Assembly (NCBI RefSeq): GCF_030815255.1
Contig: NZ_JAUSWN010000012.1
Location: forward strand, 1-64,000
Reading direction: 5' to 3'
DNA from: Hathewaya limosa
Lineage (GTDB): Bacteria; Bacillota; Clostridia; Clostridiales; Clostridiaceae
Length of the DNA stretch: 64,000 nt
In this document: one piece after another, positions 1 through 7,988 of the stretch
How the letters are laid out: every line of letters starts with the position of its first letter
Numbering within the stretch: position 1 is the stretch's first letter
Notes under the pieces: generated by a model
The model's input: only the letters and a program-made list of their open reading frames with translations
What the model was told of the DNA's origin: nothing
Database searches by the model: none
Translations under genes and position numbers: made by a program

Positions 1-94
1 ATACATAATTCTTAATGAACCGCCGTATACCGAACGGTACGTACGGTGGTGTGAGAGGACGCTAAATAAAATAATTATTTAGCTCCTACTCGAT
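1..94 (+). mobile_element. 3' end of a group II intron (domains V and VI)
   Basis: Positions 17-52 fold as a canonical domain V: a 9-bp lower helix (19-27 with 42-50), a 4-bp upper helix (28-31 with 36-39), a GAAC tetraloop and a two-base CG bulge at 40-41. Positions 53-91 fold as domain VI, GAGAGG and GCTAAAT pairing with ATTTAGC and CCT-CTC, leaving a bulged A at 88 as the probable branch-point adenosine. The intron would end at about 94 (GAT). The catalytic RNA and any reverse transcriptase lie left of the window. The intron runs antisense to the adjacent transporter gene. Confidence 0.85.
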
Positions 95-1260
95 TTTAAT
101 GTTGAATTAAATTTATCTACAATTAAAGCAATGGCATTATCACCACTAATATTACAAGCAGTACCAAAACTATCTTGAGTTATATACAATGCTATCATTA
201 AAGATAACATGGGTGAAGTAAATCCTAAAATTGATTCTAGTGTACCTAATGCGGCCATTACAGCTCCACCAGGAACACCAGGAGCTGCTACCATAGTTAT
301 GCCAAGCATAGCTACAAAAGAAAGAATTTTAGCAACAGAAAATGGCATATTGTTTAAATACATTAATGCTATAGCACAAGATGTTAAGGTTATAGTGCTA
401 CCAGATAAATGGATTGTTGCACAAAGAGGAATTACAAATTCACGAATACCTTTAGAAACTCCATTTTTTTCAGCGCTTTGTAAGTTAACAGGTATAGCGG
501 CGGCTGATGATTGAGTTCCTATAGCAGTTAAATATGCAGGGATTTGATTCCTAAGTAAAGTAAATAAATTCTTTCTTCCTACAATAGAGGCTATAATAAA
601 TTGTATTAAAATTACTATAAGATGCATTACTAAAACAATTAAAAATACTTTCCAAAAAACTGATAGTATTTTAAAAACTTCTCCAGTATAAGTCATATTA
701 GCAAATATGCCCATTATATGTATTGGAAGAAGTGGAATAATAAATGATTTTATTAATTTTTGAATAATGCTTTGAAATTCATATGCCATATTATATAAAG
801 CTTTACCTTTGTCTTTTATAGCGGAAATACCTATTCCAAGTAAGAAAGCTAATATTAATGCTGACATAACATCCATGATAGGAGGCATAGAAATTTCGAA
901 AAAAGGTTTTAAAAGTTTTTCTTCAGGATTTCCAGCATTATTTAAGGTTTCAGTGGTATGTATAAATAATGGAAAGATATTTTTAGATACAACGAATGCA
1001 AATAAACCTGCAAATAGTGTAGAACCATATGCTAATAGTGTAGTTATTCCTAATAATTTCCCAACACCTTTACCAAGATCAGCAATACCACAAACTACAA
1101 AACCAAGAATGATTAATGGAATACAAAATTTAAGAAAAGTCCCAAAGATTCCATTGAATGTAGCAAATCCTTGTACAATAAATTTTGGGGTAAAAGCACC
1201 AATAAAAAGACCAAGTATAATTGCTAAAATTAATTTAGGAAGTAGTCCTAATTTTTTCAT
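79..1260 (-). CDS. Dicarboxylate/amino acid:cation symporter (DAACS family), 3' end abutting a group II intron
   Basis: A 393-residue polytopic membrane protein of the glutamate/dicarboxylate:Na+/H+ symporter family, expected to import acidic or neutral amino acids or C4-dicarboxylates. Family marks are the serine-rich re-entrant loop SSAAAIPVN near residue 249, HLSGSTITL near 281 where the NxDGT segment normally lies, the GVPGGAVMA hairpin near 325, and DSFGTACNISGDNA near 365. The start ATG at 1260 has a GAGGTGAA ribosome site. The last codons (about SSRS and the stop) come from intron domain VI, so the native C-terminus was probably altered, although the loss may be only a few residues. 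Substrate cannot be assigned. Confidence 0.85.
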   Translation of the reverse strand: MKKLGLLPKLILAIILGLFIGAFTPKFIVQGFATFNGIFGTFLKFCIPLIILGFVVCGIADLGKGVGKLLGITTLLAYGSTLFAGLFAFVVSKNIFPLFIHTTETLNNAGNPEEKLLKPFFEISMPPIMDVMSALILAFLLGIGISAIKDKGKALYNMAYEFQSIIQKLIKSFIIPLLPIHIMGIFANMTYTGEVFKILSVFWKVFLIVLVMHLIVILIQFIIASIVGRKNLFTLLRNQIPAYLTAIGTQSSAAAIPVNLQSAEKNGVSKGIREFVIPLCATIHLSGSTITLTSCAIALMYLNNMPFSVAKILSFVAMLGITMVAAPGVPGGAVMAALGTLESILGFTSPMLSLMIALYITQDSFGTACNISGDNAIALIVDKFNSTLKSSRS

Positions 1261-1370
1261 GTGTTCACCTCGTTTACTATATAATTTTTATATAATTATA
1301 ATGACTTTAAAGAATTTAGTCAAATGAATTTCAAAAAAACTTTTTAATCATAAAAAATATATTAATATGT

Positions 1371-1404
1371 AAAAAAACACCTTAAATTTCAAGGAAATTT
1401 AAGG
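1371..1404 (-). terminator. Intrinsic terminator of the NhaC-type gene
   Basis: CCTTAAATTTC and GAAATTTAAGG form an 11-bp stem with a 3-nt loop. On the minus strand it is followed by GTGTTTTTTT, just downstream of the antiporter stop. Confidence 0.8.
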
Positions 1405-1454
1405 CTTGTATAATTAAAACTTCAAAAATATTAAAACTCAATCTATGAATAAAA

Positions 1455-3236
1455 TTATTCTGCTACTTGCATACTTTCTTTTTCATTTTCTGATATATTT
1501 TCATTGTGTGCTGGTATTGGTTTACCTATAAATCTAATAATAAGATATATAGCTAATATTGAAAGAGGTAATGCAAAATAAACAGGCATACCTAGTCCAC
1601 AAGGTATATATCCACATAATATAGTTACTCCAGCAACTACTAAGGAATATAAGAACTGAGTTTTAACATGATCTAAATGATCACATCCACATCCCATAGA
1701 AGAAAGTATAGTTGTATCTGAAATAGGAGAACAATGATCTCCAAATATACTACCTGTTAATATAGCACTTATATTTAATATTACATATGATTGATCTCCA
1801 GATAACGCAAATGCAAGAGGAATTGTAAGAGGCATTAATATACCCATGGTTCCATAAGATGTACCAGTTGCAAAAGAAATAATAGAAGATAATATAAATA
1901 CTATAGTTGGTAATAAAAATGGTGGTAGTATTGAATTTGATAATATAGAAACTAAGTAAGGAGCAGTTCCTAGTTGTTTAATTACTGAGCTCAATGACCA
2001 AGCAAGAAGTAATATAACACCTGTTATAACCAATGACTTCATACCATCAATCCAAATTTCAATAGATTCACTTATTTTAAATATATTTTGTACACGAGCC
2101 ATGATCATTGCAACTATACTAGCCACTAATGCTGATGTAAATAATACTATACTGGCATCGGATTGACCAAATGCAGTTTGTATAGCAGTAAATGAGAATG
2201 GAGAAGTTTTTAATAAATTAATAGCTTCAGTATTATTACCAGACATAATAGCACCATAACCATTAATATAAAAACCAATAAATCCTCCTACAATTAATAT
2301 TAAAATAGGAATTATTGCATTCCATATATTAAGCTTTACACCTTCCTTAGGTTCCATATCATTTTCTTGAGAAGAAAGGGGATTAGATCCTTTTCTTAAA
2401 GTTTCGCCAGTAGTTCTTGCTCTAAGTTCAGCCTTATGCATTGGACCAAACTCTCTTAATAAAACTGCAGTTAAAACAATAAAGACCAAAATTAAAATAT
2501 TATAAAATCTATAAGGAATTGTAGACATAAATACATTATAAGAATTAGCTTGAACGCCTATATCGGCAAATCCAGATTTTATTAAACTAAGTTCATATCC
2601 TATCCAAGTTGAAATTAAAGCTATACCAGATATAGGTGCAGCTGTGGCATCAACTATAAAAGATAATTTTTCTCTTGAAACGTTCATTTTGTCACAAACA
2701 GGTTTCATTATAGGTCCTACTATAAGGGAATTTGCGTAATCATCAAAAAATACAAAAATACCTAATAACCATGTTATTAACTGAGCACTTTTGGCTGTTT
2801 TTGCTCTTTTTGCAAGAGCTTCAGCAACAGCTTTAGTTCCACCCATTCTAGAAATTAAAGCAATAAGACCACCAATAGTTAAACATTGAAGTATTATTCC
2901 AGCATTCCATGGGTTTGCTAAGGAATTTAAAATTTCATGAATAGCTAATGAGAATGAATTTAAAAGAGCTGAAAAAACATTAAATCCAGATAGATTTAAT
3001 AAAAATCCTCCTACTAGAATACCTGCAAATAAAGAGATAATTACATTTTTAAATAAAAATGCAAGAACTATTGCAATTATAGGGGGTAAAAGAGTTAAAA
3101 ATCCAAATCTGTGTGCATTGGTTTGGGCAGAGTTAGCTTCTGCAGCAAAGACTGGTTGTAATAATAAAAAATTAAAAAATAAAATGGAGCTTAATAAAAC
3201 AAAAGAATTTCTTAGAGAATATTTAGTTTTTCTCAT
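1455..3236 (-). CDS. NhaC-family Na+/H+ antiporter-like transporter, probable lysine transporter
   Basis: A 593-residue integral membrane protein of the NhaC family. FFDDYANSLIVGP near residues 165-177 is the family signature and is followed by DATAAPISGIALISTW. The N-terminus (residues 1-32) resembles a signal peptide ending VFAA, giving about a dozen further membrane segments. The start ATG at 3236 has an AGGAGGA site. The gene lies downstream of an L-box lysine riboswitch with a terminator. In Firmicutes, NhaC-type genes under L-boxes have been proposed as lysine transporters (sometimes called LysW). The lysine substrate here is therefore inferred from the regulatory RNA, not from protein residues. 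Confidence 0.85.
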   Translation of the reverse strand: MRKTKYSLRNSFVLLSSILFFNFLLLQPVFAAEANSAQTNAHRFGFLTLLPPIIAIVLAFLFKNVIISLFAGILVGGFLLNLSGFNVFSALLNSFSLAIHEILNSLANPWNAGIILQCLTIGGLIALISRMGGTKAVAEALAKRAKTAKSAQLITWLLGIFVFFDDYANSLIVGPIMKPVCDKMNVSREKLSFIVDATAAPISGIALISTWIGYELSLIKSGFADIGVQANSYNVFMSTIPYRFYNILILVFIVLTAVLLREFGPMHKAELRARTTGETLRKGSNPLSSQENDMEPKEGVKLNIWNAIIPILILIVGGFIGFYINGYGAIMSGNNTEAINLLKTSPFSFTAIQTAFGQSDASIVLFTSALVASIVAMIMARVQNIFKISESIEIWIDGMKSLVITGVILLLAWSLSSVIKQLGTAPYLVSILSNSILPPFLLPTIVFILSSIISFATGTSYGTMGILMPLTIPLAFALSGDQSYVILNISAILTGSIFGDHCSPISDTTILSSMGCGCDHLDHVKTQFLYSLVVAGVTILCGYIPCGLGMPVYFALPLSILAIYLIIRFIGKPIPAHNENISENEKESMQVAE

Positions 3237-3295
3237 AGGTGTTTCCTCCTCTTTAAATGTGGAAGGATATAGAGGATAAGAAAAGCTGAAAAAGA

Positions 3296-3323
3296 CAAAA
3301 AAACCTAAGAAGTTATCTTAGGG
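3296..3323 (-). terminator. Riboswitch expression-platform terminator
   Basis: On the minus strand CCTAAGATAACTTCTTAGG forms a 7-bp stem followed by seven or more T residues. It sits between the lysine aptamer and the transporter start, as expected for lysine-induced termination. Confidence 0.8.
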
Positions 3324-3369
3324 TTTTTATCATTTTAAAAAGGTAAAGACCTAATTTTATGAATAAATA

Positions 3370-3546
3370 TTTAAGATAGCTCTTCACAAACAATATATTT
3401 GTGACAGTCTTACATATATTTTATGTAAGCCCAGTTATATAACCTTAAAGCATTAGTTATATACTTCGGCCATATTTCCTTTTCTACTATTTCATAGTGC
3501 TTACCTCAATAGTAGTACTAATAAATACAGCGCCTCTATCACTAGC
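3370..3546 (-). ncRNA. Lysine riboswitch (L-box)
   Basis: Read on the minus strand, GATAGAGGCGC opens the aptamer. It is followed by a GGTAAGCA-like segment, GGCCGAAG, CTGGGC, ACTGTCAC and the closing AGAGCTATC. P1 pairs GATAG (3536-3540) with CTATC (3375-3379). These blocks occur in the order and spacing of the L-box class. A terminator follows, so excess lysine should stop transcription of the NhaC-type gene. Confidence 0.9.
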
Positions 3547-3574
3547 CGTCCACATAATTTTTTTTATGTTTTTA

Positions 3575-3602
3575 ATTATACTATATTAAATATTGTTGTC
3601 AA
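3575..3602 (-). promoter_or_regulatory. Sigma-A promoter for the lysine riboswitch transcript
   Basis: On the minus strand TTGACA (3602-3597) is followed 16 nt later by TATAAT (3580-3575), about 30 nt before the aptamer. Confidence 0.8.
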
Positions 3603-3768
3603 GGTGAAGAATGTCTACAAATGTCTTACTTATGCAAAGAATACTAATGAATATATGAATTAAAATGAAGAAAAATGAAATGATATGATTAAATATGAGC
3701 TTTTGTGTTAGAATAACATAAAATCTATTAAATAAAAAAATTCAAATAAAGAAGAAGGGAAGAACAAA

Positions 3769-4134
3769 ATGAATATTGAAGCATTATTTGAATATTATAA
3801 TTGGGTTGTAGTTGGAGATGTTACTAATGAAAGTAAATATGCAAATAAAATTTTAAATACCTTAAAAAGGGAAAAATATAATGTTATTGGAATAGATCCT
3901 AGAGGAGATGGGAAAGCATCTTTTATAGATTTAAAATCTTCTAATTTTAACATTGATGTTATTGATTTATGTATAAATCCTAAATTAGGATTAGAAATTT
4001 TAAAAGAGGCTAGGCAATTAAATATAGATAAGGTTTTAATTCAACCAGGAGCTGAAAGTGATGAAATAGTTGAATTTTGTAAACAAAATAATATTAAATT
4101 TATAAAGGGCTGTGTTTTACAACAATTAGGATAA
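3769..4134 (+). CDS. CoA-binding domain protein
   Basis: A 121-residue cytoplasmic protein with a single Rossmann-like CoA-binding fold (succinyl-CoA synthetase alpha-subunit type, YccU-like). The N-terminus WVVVGDVTNESKYANKIL carries the nucleotide loop. Later blocks VIGIDPRG, DVIDLCINP and VLIQPGAES correspond to the successive strands of this family. The start ATG follows GAAGGGAAG. It stands alone between the riboswitch promoter region and a terminator. Exact role is unknown; members are usually stand-alone CoA- or nucleotide-binding proteins. Confidence 0.75.
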   Translation: MNIEALFEYYNWVVVGDVTNESKYANKILNTLKREKYNVIGIDPRGDGKASFIDLKSSNFNIDVIDLCINPKLGLEILKEARQLNIDKVLIQPGAESDEIVEFCKQNNIKFIKGCVLQQLG

Positions 4135-4144
4135 TATAAATAAA

Positions 4145-4182
4145 AATAAAGCACACTTTAATATTAAGGTGTGCTTTATTTG
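4145..4182 (+). terminator. Intrinsic terminator
   Basis: AAATAAAGCACACTT pairs with AAGGTGTGCTTTATTT. The stem is A/T flanked on both sides, so it may serve both the CoA-binding gene and the small gene on the other strand. Confidence 0.8.
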
Positions 4183-4245
4183 GTTATAAATTAATAAAAG
4201 AGAATACATATAATATATGAACCTTTTTATAAATTTATAAATAAG

Positions 4246-4410
4246 TTATTTATTATGAGATAACTTAGAGCGTTTAGTAAATTTATCATTATTGGCATCT
4301 ATTTTAACTCCATTTTCAATACCTATGTCTCCACCATTTCTATGATACATTTTTCTAAGTTCAGCATTAGATTTTTCATCAGTTTTCATATGATTTTTAT
4401 TATTGTGCAT
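4246..4410 (-). CDS. Small hydrophilic protein of unknown function
   Basis: A 54-residue protein starting MHNNKNHMKTDEKS and containing MYHRNGGDIGIENG. An AGGAGG site lies 7 nt before the chosen ATG. A longer reading from 4470 would place this Shine-Dalgarno inside the gene and is less likely. The protein is rich in Asn, Lys and His, with no membrane segment and no recognised family. It lies between two terminators, upstream of the tRNA-Trp promoter and divergent from it. A spore-associated or regulatory small protein is possible but unsupported. Confidence 0.55.
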   Translation of the reverse strand: MHNNKNHMKTDEKSNAELRKMYHRNGGDIGIENGVKIDANNDKFTKRSKLSHNK

Positions 4411-4495
4411 AACATGACCTCCTAAAATTTTAAGAAAGTTTGATAAACTAATTAAGATTACTTTAACCAAAAATAAAAAAAATATTATTTTTTTG

Positions 4496-4524
4496 TTGAC
4501 TAAAGTAAATTTTTATATTATAAT
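4496..4524 (+). promoter_or_regulatory. Promoter of tRNA-Trp
   Basis: TTGACT at 4496-4501 and TATAAT at 4519-4524 are separated by exactly 17 nt, about 45 nt before the mature tRNA. Confidence 0.85.
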
Positions 4525-4570
4525 TAATTTCGTTGGTAAAACGCTGACAAAAAAATAAAAAATATGTCGA

Positions 4571-4646
4571 AGGGGTATAGCTCAATTGGTAGAGTAGCGG
4601 TCTCCAAAACCGTTGGTTCCGGGTTCAAGTCCTCGTGCCCCTGCCA
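4571..4646 (+). tRNA. tRNA-Trp (CCA anticodon)
   Basis: A 76-nt cloverleaf with acceptor AGGGGTA pairing with TGCCCCT, D-loop AGCTCAATTGGTAGAG, anticodon loop CTCCAAA within GGT..ACC (CCA, reading UGG), T-arm GGGTTCAAGTCC, discriminator G and an encoded CCA end. It is a single-gene transcription unit with its own promoter and terminator. Confidence 0.95.
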
Positions 4647-4679
4647 AAATTATTACTGTAGAAGTAATGTTTTAAAGTG

Positions 4680-4713
4680 AAAGTGGTTGATAATATTATC
4701 AACCACTTTTTGT
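4680..4713 (+). terminator. Terminator of tRNA-Trp
   Basis: AAGTGGTTGATAA and TTATCAACCACTT form a near-perfect stem followed by TTTTTG. Confidence 0.9.
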
Positions 4714-4956
4714 TTAATAAAAAATTAATTATTTGAATTTTATCATCCATGTCCATATTTAGTCTATTGATAAAGGCAAATACGTAATAATTTTTGTAAT
4801 AGTTTTTACAAAATATATTTTTAAAAATCTACATAATTAATACTCATGTCTATAATGTTAGTATAATTCATAAATAAGTTGTAAATAAATATAAAGGTTA
4901 TTTTGGAAAAAAATAAAGATGAAAGCATGAATAATTGAAAATATTTATCAATTACA

Positions 4957-4985
4957 TTGACAAAATAAAATACTCTGTATATAAT
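4957..4985 (+). promoter_or_regulatory. Promoter of the flavodoxin operon
   Basis: TTGACA at 4957-4962 and TATAAT at 4980-4985 with a 17-nt spacer form a consensus vegetative promoter. Confidence 0.85.
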
Positions 4986-4991
4986 GTTATT

Positions 4992-5010
4992 GAAAATGAA
5001 AATCGATATC
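4992..5010 (+). promoter_or_regulatory. Probable Fur box over the flavodoxin transcription start
   Basis: The 19-mer GAAAATGAAAATCGATATC matches the classical Fur consensus GATAATGATAATCATTATC at 15 of 19 positions. It begins 6 nt after the -10 element, where a bound repressor would block initiation. Iron repression of flavodoxin is a well known pattern. Confidence 0.7.
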
Positions 5011-5032
5011 AATTAATTAGGGGGTAACAGAA

Positions 5033-5458
5033 ATGAAATCTATAAATATAATTTATTGGAGCGGTACAGGTAATACAGAAATGATGGCAAAGGCTATAGA
5101 AGTAGGTGCAAGTGAAGAAGGTGCAGAAGTTAAAGTAAAGCAAGTAGGAGAAGCTTCTTTAGATGATATAAAAAATCCAGATGTAGTAGTTCTAGGATGT
5201 CCAGCTATGGGGGCTGAAGTTTTAGAAGAAGCAGAAATGGAGCCTTTTATTGAATCAATTTCAGGTGAAGCACAAGGAAAGAACATAGTTCTATTTGGAT
5301 CTTATGGATGGGGCGATGGTGAATGGATGAGAAATTGGGAAGATAAAATGAAGGAACTTGGAGCTAACTTAATTTTTGATTCACTTATTATTAATGAAAC
5401 ACCTGATGATGCTGCTATAGATGAATGTAAAAACTTAGGACGAAATCTAGCTAAATAA
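5033..5458 (+). CDS. fld: Flavodoxin
   Basis: A 141-residue short-chain flavodoxin, a cytoplasmic FMN electron carrier that replaces ferredoxin when iron is scarce. The phosphate-binding loop WSGTGNTEMMA is at residues 9-19. The second FMN loop SYGWGDGEWM, with stacking aromatics, is at 90-99. The first isoalloxazine loop is GCPAMGAEVLEE around 55-66. AGGGGG precedes the ATG by 9 nt. It is the first gene of a unit with a DUF3793 gene 13 nt downstream. A consensus promoter overlaid by a probable Fur box suggests iron repression. Confidence 0.93.
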   Translation: MKSINIIYWSGTGNTEMMAKAIEVGASEEGAEVKVKQVGEASLDDIKNPDVVVLGCPAMGAEVLEEAEMEPFIESISGEAQGKNIVLFGSYGWGDGEWMRNWEDKMKELGANLIFDSLIINETPDDAAIDECKNLGRNLAK

Positions 5459-5471
5459 ATGAGAAAGGGAG

Positions 5472-6092
5472 ATGTGTATGTGTAAAGATAGTATGTGTAA
5501 ATATTTTAAGATGATAAATGAATTTCAAGATGAAGAATATTTTTATGGATTATTAGCTTATAGTATTGCACCAACTATTTTTAGAGAAAAACCATCTTCC
5601 TTAATTGTTTTTAATAATGGGGAAAGAAAATTATTAAAAATATGGGATGAAGCTAAAGAAAAAGTTTGTAACTTTTTTAATATAAAGTACTTTGAACTAC
5701 ATAGATATGAAAAAGGTGCTATTGTGCTTTTTTATAAAGAAGATTTGTTAAGAAAAACATTAGCTAACAGAGAAAATGCAGTATTTATGAATGAAAATGG
5801 ATATAGAAGACAATGGTCTTTAAACAACAAGTTATATTTACTTAGAAATAGATATAAAAATGGTTGTCCACATGAAATAGGTATATTTTTAGGATACCCT
5901 GTAAAAGATGTTGAAAGTTTTATAAATTGTCCAAATAAAAAATGTTTAGTTTGTGGATATTGGAAGGTATATAATGATTTAGAGAAAGCAGAAGAAACAT
6001 TTAATAGATTTAACACGAGAAAAGAAAAAGTAATTTCTTTAATTATGTCAGGAATTCATCCAACAAAAATTTTACAATATTGCAATCCCTAA
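5472..6092 (+). CDS. DUF3793 family protein
   Basis: A 206-residue cytoplasmic protein matching the DUF3793 pattern: CPHEIGIFLGYPV near residues 136-148 and CGYWKVYNDLEKAEETF near 162-178. The N-terminus has three cysteines in its first nine residues (MCMCKDSMC). The ATG at 5472 has GAAAGGGAG immediately upstream. In many clostridia this family sits beside flavodoxin or iron-regulated genes, and here it is co-transcribed with fld. Function is not established; a role in iron or haem-related redox is only inferred from context. Confidence 0.8.
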   Translation: MCMCKDSMCKYFKMINEFQDEEYFYGLLAYSIAPTIFREKPSSLIVFNNGERKLLKIWDEAKEKVCNFFNIKYFELHRYEKGAIVLFYKEDLLRKTLANRENAVFMNENGYRRQWSLNNKLYLLRNRYKNGCPHEIGIFLGYPVKDVESFINCPNKKCLVCGYWKVYNDLEKAEETFNRFNTRKEKVISLIMSGIHPTKILQYCNP

Positions 6093-6108
6093 ATATTATT
6101 AATATATA

Positions 6109-6146
6109 TAATTAAGGATAGGTTTGAAAAAGCCTATCCTTAATTG
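6109..6146. terminator. Bidirectional terminator
   Basis: AATTAAGGATAGG and CCTATCCTTAATT form a 13-bp stem between convergent genes. T-runs are weak in both directions. Confidence 0.75.
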
Positions 6147-6866
6147 CTATACAGAAGCTTCCTCTGTTTTTATAGAGTTCTTAACCATATTATTTATCTC
6201 TTGCAATTCTTCCTTTGATATATATCTCCATTTTCCCTCAGGAATATTATCTAGGGTTATATTCATAATTCGAACTCTTTTGAGTTTGGTTACAGTGTAT
6301 CCTAGATATTCACACATTCTTCGTATTTGTCTGTTAAGACCTTGAGTTAAAATTATTCTAAATACATATTTACTTTCTCTTTTAACAAAGCATTTTTTTG
6401 TAACGGTATTTAGAATAGGAAGACCATTTCCCATTTGTTTTATAAATTCTGGAGTAATAGGAGTATTTACTGTAACTATATATTCCTTTTCATGGTTGTT
6501 TCCAGCCCTAAGAATTTTATTTACAATATCACCATCATTGGTTAAAAAAATTAAGCCTTGAGAAGGTTTATCTAATCTACCTATATGAAATATTCGTTTT
6601 GGATAATTGATATAATCAATAATATTCCCCTTAATAGATCTATCAGTAGTACAAGTTATACCCACCGGCTTGTTAAAAGCTATATATACAAATTCGTCTC
6701 GATTTTTAAGAGGAACATCATTAACTATTACCTTATCTTCGTCTGAAACGTCCATACCTATTTGCGCAATTTTTCCGTTAACGGTGACTTTACCGGCTTC
6801 AATTAATCTATCGGCCTCTCTTCTAGAACAAATTCCTTTTTCACTAATAAATTTATTTAATCTCAT
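6147..6866 (-). CDS. rluF: 23S rRNA pseudouridine synthase, RluF-like
   Basis: A 239-residue enzyme with an N-terminal S4 RNA-binding domain (residues 1-60, MRLNKFISEKGICSRREAD) and a RsuA/RluF catalytic domain. The catalytic Asp lies in GRLDKPSQGL (D99), and GLNRQIRRMCEYLGY near residue 178 is the family C-terminal motif. It isomerises uridine in large-subunit rRNA. I chose ATG at 6866 because AAAGGA lies at suitable distance; a TTG two codons earlier is possible. RluF versus RluB/RluE specificity is judged from the RSIKGNIIDYINYP segment and length. Confidence 0.85.
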   Translation of the reverse strand: MRLNKFISEKGICSRREADRLIEAGKVTVNGKIAQIGMDVSDEDKVIVNDVPLKNRDEFVYIAFNKPVGITCTTDRSIKGNIIDYINYPKRIFHIGRLDKPSQGLIFLTNDGDIVNKILRAGNNHEKEYIVTVNTPITPEFIKQMGNGLPILNTVTKKCFVKRESKYVFRIILTQGLNRQIRRMCEYLGYTVTKLKRVRIMNITLDNIPEGKWRYISKEELQEINNMVKNSIKTEEASV

Positions 6867-6994
6867 TAACAAATTTTCCTTTCTTTAAAGTTTATTAATG
6901 GTTATATGTTAATTTTATGTGATTTTTGTTATTTTGTAAAACGAATATTAAATTTAGACATATATTCTAAGGTCAATGTATTATAAAGAAAGCC

Positions 6995-7023
6995 GAATAC
7001 TTCATGATAAGAATTCATAATTT
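6995..7023 (+). promoter_or_regulatory. Possible sigma-E-type sporulation promoter for ytrHI
   Basis: GAATACT (6995-7001) and CATAATTT (7016-7023) are 14 nt apart. This fits the mother-cell sigma-E pattern of an ATATT-like -35 and a CATA-starting -10. A start point near 7030 would exclude the ATG at 7034 and support 7055. Confidence 0.5.
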
Positions 7024-7054
7024 ATAATAAAATATGATTAGAGGTAATAAAAAC

Positions 7055-7393
7055 ATGGAAAAATTTTTTGCAAGCATAATTTATAGTTTTTTTATATCCT
7101 TTGGTGTAGTTTTAGGTGGTAGTTTATTTGCTACTTTTGGTGCAATTATAAATGGCAATTCTCCACTTAAAATTATGCTAAATGTAGCTAATTCAATAAA
7201 AATATGGGCTATAGCAACGGCTTTAGGGGGGACGTTTTCGTCCTTTGAAATTTTTGAAGAGGGGTTATTTAATGGTAATTTTAAATCTATAGGAAAACAG
7301 ATTATATATATAATATTTGCATTTATAGGTGCTAATATGGCGGTTGAAATCTTAAGGTTATTTGAAAAGAGTGGACGTTTATGGATGAAATAA
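7055..7393 (+). CDS. ytrH: Sporulation membrane protein YtrH
   Basis: A 112-residue membrane protein with MEKFFASIIYSFFISFGVVLGGSL at the N-terminus, the conserved block of the YtrH family. There are three likely membrane segments, around residues 8-30, 43-60 and 80-100. AGAGG precedes ATG 7055 by 10 nt. In Bacillus, YtrH and YtrI are sigma-E-dependent and needed for efficient sporulation. The downstream ytrI-like gene overlaps by 13 nt, and a sigma-E-like promoter lies upstream. Confidence 0.85.
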   Translation: MEKFFASIIYSFFISFGVVLGGSLFATFGAIINGNSPLKIMLNVANSIKIWAIATALGGTFSSFEIFEEGLFNGNFKSIGKQIIYIIFAFIGANMAVEILRLFEKSGRLWMK

Positions 7394-7848
7394 AGAAAAA
7401 ATATTTAATTTTTTTTGTAACAGGTTGTTTGGTTGGTATATTGGTATCTATAATAAGTTTTACTATATTTTTTACTCACAAAATAGAAAAAAATTATAGC
7501 AAAATTAGAAAAATGCAAATAGTTTTAGAAGAAAAAAATAAAGAACTTGAAAGAATAAAGACTTCCATAAAAGTTGATAAATATACAGTTAATGAAATAG
7601 AAGTAAAAATTGATTTTAAATCTAAAGTGGATGAGGTTACTACATATATTTTAGAGAAAAGTATAAAAGATAAATTTTCTTCATTAATTGGAAGAGAGGT
7701 TAATAGCATAGATGTGGAAATGTTGGAAAAAGTAATAGATAATAGAATAATGTATGTGGAAAACTCTAAATTTCTTTTAAAATTAAAAAGAATTTCAGTA
7801 AGTGAAAGGATAAAGATATTTATAGAAGGAGATAAAATAGAGTTTTAA
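7381..7848 (+). CDS. YtrI-like sporulation membrane protein
   Basis: A 155-residue protein with one N-terminal membrane helix (residues 8-31), a coiled coil (about 33-62) and a C-terminal alpha/beta tail. It overlaps the end of ytrH by 13 nt, so it is probably translationally coupled. Topology and pairing match YtrI, which is poorly conserved in sequence. I therefore assign it by context and architecture rather than by a clear motif. Confidence 0.65.
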   Translation: MDEIKKKYLIFFVTGCLVGILVSIISFTIFFTHKIEKNYSKIRKMQIVLEEKNKELERIKTSIKVDKYTVNEIEVKIDFKSKVDEVTTYILEKSIKDKFSSLIGREVNSIDVEMLEKVIDNRIMYVENSKFLLKLKRISVSERIKIFIEGDKIEF

Positions 7849-7988
7849 AGCAATAATAAATAATAAAAATTTTCAATTATTAAGAAAAATTTAAGGTAAA
7901 TTTAAGAAAACTAATGGAGTTATTTAAGATTTTAGTTATATCATTAATTAAGATAATAAATTAAGAGTTTTAAAGGAGGATAGTTATC

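Noticed and set aside
4821..5012. Minus-strand 63-codon frame before flavodoxin
   Set aside because: It overlaps the flavodoxin promoter and Fur box and has low-complexity composition typical of chance frames in AT-rich DNA.
7034..7054. Upstream ATG for ytrH
   Set aside because: The GAGG site lies between the two ATGs, and the YtrH family begins near MEKFF. The likely transcript start is also too close.
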